NCBI RefSeq assembly: GCF_902805515.1
Contig: NZ_CADCTE010000122.1
Location: 1 to 36,790, forward strand
Direction: 5' to 3'
DNA length: 36,790 bases
Source: an uncultured Arthrobacter sp.
Lineage (GTDB): Bacteria > Actinomycetota > Actinomycetes > Actinomycetales > Micrococcaceae
In this document: positions 30,991 to 36,790 of the stretch, piece by piece
How the letters are laid out: each line of letters begins with the position of its first letter
How positions within the stretch are numbered: the first letter of the stretch is position 1
Notes under the pieces: model-generated
What the model was told of the DNA's origin: nothing
Databases searched by the model: none
The model's input: the letters and a program-made list of their open reading frames with translations, nothing else
Program-made: the position numbers and the translations under genes

Positions 30991-31893
30991 CTAGATCCCG
31001 GCGAAGTGCCGCACGACGTCGAGGTAGGGCAGGTCGATGACGGCATCCGCGGCGGCCCGCACGGCGGGCTTGGCGTTGAACGCCACCCCGAGCCCGGCGG
31101 CGGCGAGCATGTCGAGGTCGTTCGCGCCGTCGCCCACCGCGATGGTCCGCTCAAGCGGAATGCCGGCGTCCTGCGCCCACCGCCGCAGGGAGCGCTCCTT
31201 CTCCGCCCGGTCGATGACCGGGCCCGACACCCGGCCGGTGAGGAGTCCGTCGCGGACCTCCAGCAGGTTCGCCCGAGCGTGGGTAAGGCGCAGGCGCGCG
31301 GCCAGGGGGTCGAGGATCTGGCTGAACCCGCCGGAGACCACGGCCACGCGGTGGCCTGCCCCGAGGAACGCCTCCGCCATCACCTCGGCGCCCTCGCTCA
31401 GTTCGATCTGGGCGCCGACCTTGTCCAGGACAGCCTCGGGCAGTCCTGCCAGGACGGCGACGCGGGCATGAAGGCTCTGGGCGAAGTCAAGTTCACCGCG
31501 CATCGCGGCCTCCGTGACGGCGGCGACCTCAGCCTCGCGGCCCGCGTAGGCGGCCAGCAGTTCGATGACCTCCTGCTTGATCAGCGTCGAATCGACGTCG
31601 AGCACCAGCAGCTTGGGCCCCGGGCCGAAAACCTCAGGCGGCACCACCGCGGTCCCGACCGGCCGCACCGGCGCTCCCGCGGCGGAATCGCCCGCTCCCG
31701 GCAGGGCGGCGCGCAGGTCCGCCACCGGACCGGAGTGCGAGACCGTCAGCGTCCGCACCCGGTACCGGGAGTCACCGCCGTCACCGGCCGCCAGGACGCG
31801 GGCGCCGGCGGCGCGGACGGCGTCCTCGACGGCCTGGAAGGCCGCCTCGGAACCGTTCACACCGTAGCTGACGACTCGGAACGGCGCGGTCAT
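30991..31893 (-). CDS. serB: Phosphoserine phosphatase SerB
   Basis: SerB dephosphorylates phosphoserine, the last step of serine synthesis. The 300-residue HAD enzyme has motif I DVDSTLIKQEVIEL (nucleophile Asp99, acid/base Asp101), motif II VVSGGF, a conserved Lys in AEKERSL, and motif IV GDGANDLDM. The first 90 residues form a divergent N-terminal domain where many actinobacterial SerB proteins have an ACT-type domain; here it is hard to recognise. The ATG at 31893 has GGAGG 4 bases upstream, so the longer in-frame start at 31977 is rejected. It diverges from an ABC ATPase gene and lies 99 bases from the MFS start. Confidence 0.94.
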   Translation of the reverse strand: MTAPFRVVSYGVNGSEAAFQAVEDAVRAAGARVLAAGDGGDSRYRVRTLTVSHSGPVADLRAALPGAGDSAAGAPVRPVGTAVVPPEVFGPGPKLLVLDVDSTLIKQEVIELLAAYAGREAEVAAVTEAAMRGELDFAQSLHARVAVLAGLPEAVLDKVGAQIELSEGAEVMAEAFLGAGHRVAVVSGGFSQILDPLAARLRLTHARANLLEVRDGLLTGRVSGPVIDRAEKERSLRRWAQDAGIPLERTIAVGDGANDLDMLAAAGLGVAFNAKPAVRAAADAVIDLPYLDVVRHFAGI

Positions 31894-31989
31894 TAAACCT
31901 CCAGGGGATGCAGGGGTGCCCAGTGGGCCGGGACGGGTGCCACGGGAGGGGCCGGACGGCGGTGCTGGTTTCGCCAACTAGCCCGGTCT

Positions 31990-32007
31990 TAGCCTAGTGT
32001 CTAGTGC
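31990..32007 (+). promoter_or_regulatory. Divergent serB/ABC region: -10-like boxes and direct repeat
   Basis: TAGCCT (31990-31995) and TAGTGT (31995-32000) precede the ATG at 32009. The second is 8 bases away and could give a near-leaderless start. CTAGTGT and CTAGTGC (31994-32000 and 32001-32007) are a 7-bp tandem direct repeat. No Shine-Dalgarno sequence is present before 32009. Confidence 0.35.
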
Positions 32008-32008
32008 T

Positions 32009-32797
32009 ATGAGTGACGTTCTTGAATTGGCCGGGGTGAGCCTCGTTCGGAGTGGAAAAACGCTGCTGAACAGCGTCGACTGGCAGGTCAAGGAGGGCGA
32101 ACGCTGGGTCATCATGGGCCCCAACGGAGCCGGAAAAACGACACTCCTCCAGATCGCCGGAGCACGCCTGCACCCGACCACGGGCGTGGCAGGGATTCTC
32201 GACGAAGTGATGGGCGCCGTCGACGTTTTCGACCTGCGCCCCCGGATCGGACTCGCCTCGGCGGCCCTGGCGTCGCAGATCCCCGAGCACGAAACGGTCC
32301 TCAATGTCGTCGTCACCGCCTCCTACGGGGTCACGGGCCGCTGGCGCGAGCAGTACGAGAAGCTCGACGAGCGCCGCGCCTTCCGGCTGCTCCACACCTG
32401 GGGCATGTCGACCTTCCTGAACCGCCCCTTCGCCTCGCTCAGCGAGGGCGAACGGAAGCGCGTGCAGATCGCGCGGGCGCTGATGACCGATCCCGAACTG
32501 CTGCTGCTCGACGAGCCGGCCGCCGGCCTCGACCTCGCCGGACGCGAGGACCTCATCCGCCGGTTGACCGAACTCGCCCGGGATGAGGAAGCCCCCGCCA
32601 CCGTCCTGGTCACCCACCACCTGGAGGAGGTTCCTCCCGGGTTCACCCACGCGATGCTGATGCGCGACGGCGGAATCGTCGCCGCCGGACCGCTCGAGGA
32701 CGTCCTCACCGAAGAACACCTCTCCGAGGCGTTCGGCCTGCCGCTGAAGGTCAGCCGCGCTGACGGCCGCTACAGTGCTGTCGCCCGCACCGCGTAG
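32009..32797 (+). CDS. Soluble ABC-type ATPase without a partner permease
   Basis: A 262-residue single-domain ABC ATPase with Walker A (GPNGAGKTT), signature [15 protein letters not shown], Walker B ([12 protein letters not shown]) and H-loop VTHHLEEV. The signature has SEG in place of SGG, and Ala-Ala follows the Pro of Walker B. These are features of a group of stand-alone ATPases (YlmA/ModF-like) rather than of importers. No membrane gene lies next to it. The ATG at 32009 lacks a Shine-Dalgarno sequence; an upstream GTG at 31997 would use part of the promoter. It is followed 48 bases later by an RNA methyltransferase gene, which may point to an RNA- or ribosome-related role, but this is speculative. 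Confidence 0.9.
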   Translation: MSDVLELAGVSLVRSGKTLLNSVDWQVKEGERWVIMGPNGAGKTTLLQIAGARLHPTTGVAGILDEVMGAVDVFDLRPRIGLASAALASQIPEHETVLNVVVTASYGVTGRWREQYEKLDERRAFRLLHTWGMSTFLNRPFASLSEGERKRVQIARALMTDPELLLLDEPAAGLDLAGREDLIRRLTELARDEEAPATVLVTHHLEEVPPGFTHAMLMRDGGIVAAGPLEDVLTEEHLSEAFGLPLKVSRADGRYSAVARTA

Positions 32798-32845
32798 GCG
32801 GAAGGCCGGGGCGCCGAACCGCACGGCTGCACCGGGAGCGGGCGC

Positions 32846-33652
32846 GTGGGCCTGATCCGGCTCGAGGGCCCGGGGGACCCGCGCACCTCGGACTACCGCA
32901 ACCTCACCGACACCCAGCTCCGCCGCCGCCTCGAACCCGCCAACGGCCTGTACATCGCCGAGAGCTCCAAGGTGCTGCGGCGTGCCATCGATGCCGGGCA
33001 CTCGCCGCGGTCCTTCTTCCTTGCCGAGAAGTGGCTGCCGGGCCTTTCGGACCTCCTCGACCGGTTCCCGGAGGTTCCGGCGTTTCTCGGCGACGAGTCC
33101 ACGCTCGAGGAGATCACCGGCTTCCACCTCCACCGGGGAGCCCTGGCCGCCATGAACCGTCCGGCCCCGAAGACCCTCGACGCGGTCCTCGCCGGGGCCC
33201 GCAGGGTCGCGGTGCTCGAGGACATGGTCGACCACACCAACCTCGGGGCGCTCTTCAGGTCCGCCGCGGCGCTGGGCATCGACGCGGTCCTCATCAGCCC
33301 CCGGTGCGCCGACCCGCTCTACCGCCGGGCCATCCGCGTGAGCATGGGCAGCGTCTTCCAGGTGCCCTGGGTCCGCCTCACGGACTGGCCCGGGCAGCTG
33401 GCGGCCCTCCGGGAGGCGGGGTTCACCGTCGGGGCGCTGGCCCTGGGACCGGACTCGGTGCCCGTACAGGACGTCGGAACGGCCGGGCACGAGCGGCTGG
33501 CGCTGGTCCTCGGCACGGAGGGCGAGGGCCTCTCCGCAGGTGCCCTCGCCGAGGCCGACCTGTCCCTCAAGATCCCCATGCACGCAGGAGTGGATTCGCT
33601 CAATGTGGCCGCGGCGGCCGCCGTCGCCTTCTGGGAGTGCCGCTACCGCTGA
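32846..33652 (+). CDS. SpoU (TrmH)-family RNA 2'-O-methyltransferase
   Basis: A 268-residue trefoil-knot methyltransferase that probably methylates a ribose 2'-OH in rRNA or tRNA. The N-terminal substrate-binding domain (about residues 1-100) precedes the catalytic domain. The three SpoU motifs are visible: motif 1 [16 protein letters not shown] (catalytic Asn and Arg), motif 2 [11 protein letters not shown], and motif 3 [18 protein letters not shown], which form the SAM-binding knot. The target base cannot be told from sequence. The GTG at 32846 has GGGAG upstream. It may form an operon with the upstream ABC ATPase. Confidence 0.93.
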   Translation: MGLIRLEGPGDPRTSDYRNLTDTQLRRRLEPANGLYIAESSKVLRRAIDAGHSPRSFFLAEKWLPGLSDLLDRFPEVPAFLGDESTLEEITGFHLHRGALAAMNRPAPKTLDAVLAGARRVAVLEDMVDHTNLGALFRSAAALGIDAVLISPRCADPLYRRAIRVSMGSVFQVPWVRLTDWPGQLAALREAGFTVGALALGPDSVPVQDVGTAGHERLALVLGTEGEGLSAGALAEADLSLKIPMHAGVDSLNVAAAAAVAFWECRYR

Positions 33653-33718
33653 CTCCATGGGCGGGGCATGGGAGGGAGGCGCTGGAAAACGGCAGTAGCG
33701 GGCGCCGGGGCCCGATGG

Positions 33719-33724
33719 AACACT
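33719..33724 (+). promoter_or_regulatory. Possible leaderless -10 box for the lipoprotein gene
   Basis: AACACT ends 6 bases before the GTG at 33731 (spacer GGGAGG). It departs from TANNNT at the first base, and the spacer resembles a Shine-Dalgarno sequence placed too near the start to work well. Weak evidence. Confidence 0.25.
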
Positions 33725-33730
33725 GGGAGG

Positions 33731-34681
33731 GTGACCGCTCCACCGGCCCGCATCAAGGCTCCCGGCGCACGGACCGTCCCCGTGGCCGCGGTGCTCCTCC
33801 TCGGCGCGGCCGTTGCGCTGAGTGGATGCGGCCGGCTCGCCGAACAGATCGACGCGGCGGAATCCCCGCCGCCCACCGCCCCTGCCGTCGGCCCCCTGGC
33901 CACAGCGCCCGTTCAAACCCCTTCCCCCGCACCGGCGACCACCGCACCGGTTCCTTCGGCGGCCCCGACACCGGCTCCACCGCCGACAAAGGCCCCCGAG
34001 CTTTCCCTGACCCAGAGCCAGCAGTCGCTGCCGGCGGAGGTGGTGAAGGCCTGCGATGCCCTGCTGACCGGCACGCTGCCGGAGCGGCTGCCCGCCGCGG
34101 AGGCGGGTGCCTGCGTGGAAGCCTCGATGCGCGCCGGCACCGGAGCGCTGCAGACCCTGTCGACCCGTGCCACCGGCCTTCCCGCCGGAGAGCACACCGC
34201 GGCCCTGAGCACGGCACCCGAGTTCGGCCTGCACCTGCGCAACGAGGAGCACGGGGTGGAAATCATCGTCAGCGGCGGCGAGGGGTACCTGCTCACCCCG
34301 AAGGGGGGAACACCGGCCGACGCCGAGGGAGGGCCGGAGGAGCGCTTCGCCGCGGTCCTGGTGGAGGCGGCCTCGGCCACCGCCGACCCCGCCGCCGTCG
34401 GCGCCCTGCTGAAGGACTCCGGGGAGTTCCTGGTAACGCCGCGCAGCGAGAGGGACGGCATGCTCTACACCCGGCTTTCGGCCGTGTCCGGGCCCGAACT
34501 GCAGGGCGTCAAGATGGCCACCCTGGACATCGAGCTCGACGAACTGATGCGCCCGGCGCAGATAAGTATCAGCGGCTTCGAACACGAGATCCTCACCTCG
34601 GTGGAGGTCGGATTCTCCGATTGGGGCACCCTTCAGGCCGTCACGCCCCCTCCTTTAGCGCAGCTGGGCGGTTTGCGCTAG
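33731..34681 (+). CDS. Putative lipoprotein with Pro/Thr-rich linker
   Basis: A 316-residue exported protein of unknown function. The N-terminal signal peptide is followed by a lipobox, ALSGC, with the lipid-modified Cys at residue 33, so the mature protein should be anchored on the outer face of the membrane. Residues 45-85 are a low-complexity Pro/Ala/Thr linker, as often seen in cell-wall-spanning actinobacterial lipoproteins. The remaining 225 or so residues form a domain with no motif I recognise; two Cys (CDALL and CVEAS) could form a disulfide. The start is GTG at 33731, where GGGAGG sits too close to serve well; an AACACT box 6 bases upstream may give a leaderless message. Confidence 0.85.
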   Translation: MTAPPARIKAPGARTVPVAAVLLLGAAVALSGCGRLAEQIDAAESPPPTAPAVGPLATAPVQTPSPAPATTAPVPSAAPTPAPPPTKAPELSLTQSQQSLPAEVVKACDALLTGTLPERLPAAEAGACVEASMRAGTGALQTLSTRATGLPAGEHTAALSTAPEFGLHLRNEEHGVEIIVSGGEGYLLTPKGGTPADAEGGPEERFAAVLVEAASATADPAAVGALLKDSGEFLVTPRSERDGMLYTRLSAVSGPELQGVKMATLDIELDELMRPAQISISGFEHEILTSVEVGFSDWGTLQAVTPPPLAQLGGLR

Positions 34682-34764
34682 GATTACTAGCTGGTCCCGA
34701 AGGACCGTTTCCGCTTTCAATCCCAGTGCCTGGCAAAATCCAGGCAACCAGAGAAGGTATTCCT
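34679..34764 (+). promoter_or_regulatory. rpmE2 promoter and structured 5' leader
   Basis: TAGGAT at 34679-34684 is a -10 box overlapping the lipoprotein stop, with a weak TTAGCG 18 bases upstream. The predicted leader of about 74 nt has two hairpins. In the first, GGTCC (34693-34697) pairs with GGACC (34702-34706). In the second, GCCTGG (34728-34733) pairs with CCAGGC (34740-34745), just before the GAGAAGG ribosome-binding site. Rfam has L31 leader families in Actinobacteria (from memory), so this may be a ribosomal-protein autoregulation element. Confidence 0.5.
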
Positions 34765-35019
34765 GTGAAGTCTGATATCCACCCCCAGTACCACGCCGTC
34801 GTTTTCCGCGACCTCGCCTCCGACAAGTCGTTCCTGACGAAGTCGACGGCCACGTCCAAGAAGACCATCGAATGGGAAGACGGAAACACCTACCCGCTGA
34901 TCGAGGTGGAAATCTCCTCGGAGTCCCACCCGTTCTACACCGGCAAGCAGCGGATCATGGACTCCGCCGGCCGCGTGGAGCGCTTCAACGCCCGCTTCAA
35001 GGGCTTCGGCAAGAAGTAG
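34765..35019 (+). CDS. rpmE2: Ribosomal protein bL31, type B (zinc-independent)
   Basis: An 84-residue L31 of the type B (C-minus) class. It begins [16 protein letters not shown] and has [25 protein letters not shown], typical of RpmE2. It contains no cysteine at all, so the CxxC zinc site of type A L31 is absent. Type B forms often replace the zinc form when zinc is scarce and are often under Zur, but no clear Zur box is evident here. The GTG at 34765 follows GAGAAGG. Whether the genome also has a zinc-type rpmE cannot be seen from this window. Confidence 0.97.
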   Translation: MKSDIHPQYHAVVFRDLASDKSFLTKSTATSKKTIEWEDGNTYPLIEVEISSESHPFYTGKQRIMDSAGRVERFNARFKGFGKK

Positions 35020-35049
35020 TCCCGGCTCTTCTCAGCACCTCAGTTTCGA

Positions 35050-35087
35050 CAGTGAAGCCACGCGCGCACGACGCCGTGGCTTCACTG
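35050..35087 (+). terminator. Hairpin after rpmE2
   Basis: CAGTGAAGCCACG (35050-35062) pairs perfectly with CGTGGCTTCACTG (35075-35087), a 13-bp stem with a 12-base loop, 30 bases after the rpmE2 stop. There is no T-run, so it would be a U-less terminator or an mRNA end-protecting element. Confidence 0.55.
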
Positions 35088-35118
35088 CGTTAAGCCAACC
35101 AAGCAGGAGGAACCCGCG

Positions 35119-36204
35119 ATGGGACAGGGCTCGAACACGACCGGCGGCGGACGGCGGCACGGCGAGTACAAGACGCCGGGGGGCAAGCTGACCGCCGTCG
35201 ACCTCGCGGTGGTGGACGGACGCCTGGCCCAGGTGTCGGTGAACGGCGACTTCTTCCTCGAGCCCGACGAGGCCCTCGACGACATCAACGCCGCCCTCGA
35301 GGGCCTGCCGGTGGAGACGCCCCCGTCCGAACTGGCGGACGCCGTCCGGGCCGGTCTCGACCCCTCGGCCCAGCTTTTCGGGTTCTCCCCGGAGGCCGTC
35401 GCCACCGCCGTGCGCCGCGCCCTGGGGCGCTCCACGGGCATTGCCGACCACACCTGGGAGATCGTCCCGCCGACGCCGCTGAGCACCGCCATGCACGTCG
35501 CCATGGACGAAGTGCTCACCCGCGACGTCGGAGACGGGCGCCGCAACCCCACCCTGCGGTTCTGGGAGTGGGAATCGCCCTCGGTCGTAATCGGCAGCTT
35601 CCAGTCGGTGCGCAACGAGGTGGACCCCGACGGCGTCGCCCGCCACGGGGTGAGCGTCGTGCGCAGGATCAGCGGCGGCGGCGCCATGTTCATGGAGCAC
35701 GGCAACGCCATCACCTACTCGCTGTACATCCCGCAGACGCTGGTCGACGGCATGAGCTTCGCCGATTCGTACCCGTTCCTCGACGCCTGGGTGATGGAGG
35801 CCCTGGCCACCCTGGGCATCAAGGCCTGGTACCAGCCGCTCAACGACATCGCGACCGACCTGGGCAAGATCGGCGGGGCGGCGCAGAAGAGGCTTGCCAA
35901 CGGCGGGATGCTTCACCACGTCACGATGAGCTACGACATCGACGCCGACAAGATGCTCGAGGTGCTGCGCATCGGCAAGGAGAAGCTTTCCGACAAGGGC
36001 ACCAAGAGCGCCAAGAAGCGCGTCGACCCGCTCCGGCGCCAGACGGGGCTGGCCCGGGAGGAGATCATCGCGGTGATGATCGAAACCTTCCGGCGCCGCT
36101 TCGGCGCCGTCGACGCCGGCCTGAGCGAGGACGAGCTGCGCCGCGGCCGCGAACTCGTCGAGGAGAAGTTCGGCACCGAGGAGTGGCTCTACCGGGTGCC
36201 GTAG
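35119..36204 (+). CDS. Lipoate-protein ligase A family protein with N-terminal accessory domain
   Basis: This enzyme attaches lipoate to E2 and GcvH lipoyl domains. The 361-residue protein has two parts. Residues 15-65 (EYKTPGGKLTAVDLAVVDGR, then VNGDFFLEPDEAL) match the small accessory domain that is C-terminal in E. coli LplA or a separate LplB in Thermoplasma. Residues 107-361 are the catalytic domain, with RRISGGGAMFMEHGN and Lys250 in LGKIGGAAQKR as the adenylate- and lipoate-binding site. The domain order is thus permuted. The ATG at 35119 follows AGGAGG. Its last 16 bases overlap the opposing pepN end. Octanoyl transfer is a possible alternative activity. Confidence 0.92.
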   Translation: MGQGSNTTGGGRRHGEYKTPGGKLTAVDLAVVDGRLAQVSVNGDFFLEPDEALDDINAALEGLPVETPPSELADAVRAGLDPSAQLFGFSPEAVATAVRRALGRSTGIADHTWEIVPPTPLSTAMHVAMDEVLTRDVGDGRRNPTLRFWEWESPSVVIGSFQSVRNEVDPDGVARHGVSVVRRISGGGAMFMEHGNAITYSLYIPQTLVDGMSFADSYPFLDAWVMEALATLGIKAWYQPLNDIATDLGKIGGAAQKRLANGGMLHHVTMSYDIDADKMLEVLRIGKEKLSDKGTKSAKKRVDPLRRQTGLAREEIIAVMIETFRRRFGAVDAGLSEDELRRGRELVEEKFGTEEWLYRVP

Positions 36205-36790
36205 GCCTGGGCGGTAAGGGAGCGCAGCAGGTGGTCGCGTTCCTCCACCAGGATGCGCCGGAGCGCCCCCGGGGCGTCCGGGTTGGCGGCGAGCCAGCCG
36301 TCCGTGGCCAGCAGCACCGGGTGCTCCTCCGGGCGGCCCGAGAGGTCCTGGCGGCCGGGATAGAGGCCGCGCACCACGCGGGTGGCCATCTCGATTCCCC
36401 GGGCCTCCCATACCTCCCGAAGCGCCTCGAAGTACGGTCCGTTGTAGGGGGCCCTCAGCTCCGGCCCGCCGAGGGTGAATCCCTCGATGGTGGCGCTGAG
36501 CAGTTCGTTCGACAACCGGGTCCCGAAGACCGCCTCGCGCCAGGCGAGGTCCTTCACCGCGGCGTCCGGCACCGCCGAGCAGGCCAGCGTAAACGCCGCC
36601 TTGCCCGACGCCGTATTGTCACGGGCCAGCTCGGCCTCCAGCTCGTCGACGGGCGCAAGGCCCTGCGCGGCCAGTGCGGCAAGGAACATCCAGCGCAGTT
36701 CGTCATCAAGGACGAGCCCCGGCACGCTGTCCGTGCCGTCGAGCAGCCCGCGCAGCACGGCCGCCGCGGAGCCGGTGGTCCGCCCGCTTG
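36189..36790 (-). CDS. pepN: Aminopeptidase N, C-terminal part (cut by window edge)
   Basis: The last 199 residues or so of a PepN-type M1 aminopeptidase. The frame is open to the window edge. The visible part is the helical ERAP1_C-like domain, with the typical DDELRWMFLAALAAQG, ELARDNTASGKAAFTLA, PYNGPYFEALREVWEARGIEMATRVVRGLYP and ERDHLLRSLTAQ segments. The zinc site (HEXXH) would lie outside the window. It converges with the lipoate ligase gene and overlaps its end by 16 bases, so no terminator separates them. Confidence 0.93.
   Translation of the reverse strand, partial: SGRTTGSAAAVLRGLLDGTDSVPGLVLDDELRWMFLAALAAQGLAPVDELEAELARDNTASGKAAFTLACSAVPDAAVKDLAWREAVFGTRLSNELLSATIEGFTLGGPELRAPYNGPYFEALREVWEARGIEMATRVVRGLYPGRQDLSGRPEEHPVLLATDGWLAANPDAPGALRRILVEERDHLLRSLTAQAYGTR

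Noticed and set aside
32009-32797. Metal or siderophore importer ATPase
   Set aside because: No permease or binding protein lies nearby, and the LSEGE signature fits stand-alone ATPases better.
33031-35019. 662-codon plus-strand frame ending with L31
   Set aside because: Only its last 84 codons resemble a protein (RpmE2). The rest runs out of frame through the methyltransferase and lipoprotein genes.

Overview
This window is chromosomal, high-GC DNA from an actinobacterium, most likely a Micrococcaceae (Arthrobacter-like) species. The evidence is the strong G/C bias at third codon positions, frequent GTG and TTG starts, an OpcA partner for glucose-6-phosphate dehydrogenase, a SufR-headed suf operon, an actinobacterial DUF3099 protein and an actinobacterial-type ABC-F protein. 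The gene order closely parallels the gap-to-mabA stretch of Mycobacterium tuberculosis (from memory, roughly Rv1436 to Rv1484). I see no phage, transposon, CRISPR array, rRNA or tRNA. This is core-genome DNA, and the interest lies in its details.

Layout. Positions 1-2736 carry lower glycolysis and secretion genes on the plus strand: the 3' end of gap, then pgk, tpiA and secG, closed by a strong bidirectional terminator. Positions 2826-11106 hold a minus-strand operon for the pentose phosphate pathway, transcribed tkt-tal-pgi-zwf-opcA-pgl with overlaps or very short gaps. A 401-bp divergent intergenic region separates it from ctaB (heme O synthase) and a dihydrodipicolinate-synthase-family gene. 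Facing these are ctaA (heme A synthase) and a two-gene ABC exporter on the minus strand. Positions 16177-21374 are the Fe-S assembly operon sufR-sufB-sufD-Rieske ferredoxin-sufC-sufT-like. The sufS and sufU genes that usually sit in such operons are absent here. A tandem 16-bp repeat tract follows.

Positions 21596-23648 encode an ECF-type biotin importer (bioY, an EcfA/BioM ATPase and an EcfT/BioN transmembrane subunit). It is divergent from an ABC-F ATPase, with a 19-bp palindrome between them. Next, on the minus strand, come a DUF3099 protein, a small Cys/His-rich protein and SURF1 (cytochrome oxidase assembly). Divergent from these are fabG and a second, atypical SDR in the place where mycobacteria have inhA. 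The right end has a small membrane protein, an MFS transporter, serB, a soluble ABC ATPase, a SpoU-family RNA methyltransferase, a lipoprotein, rpmE2 with a structured leader, a lipoate-protein ligase with permuted domains, and the 3' end of pepN.

The genes share themes. Carbon flux runs through glycolysis and the oxidative pentose phosphate pathway to NADPH. Heme A and SURF1 serve aa3-type cytochrome oxidase. Fe-S, biotin and lipoate genes serve cofactor supply, and biotin and NADPH feed fatty acid synthesis (fabG). Most function calls are secure from sequence motifs. Regulatory sites are pattern-based and less certain. Several genes appear to have leaderless or near-leaderless promoters, with a TANNNT box 6-8 nt before the start codon.
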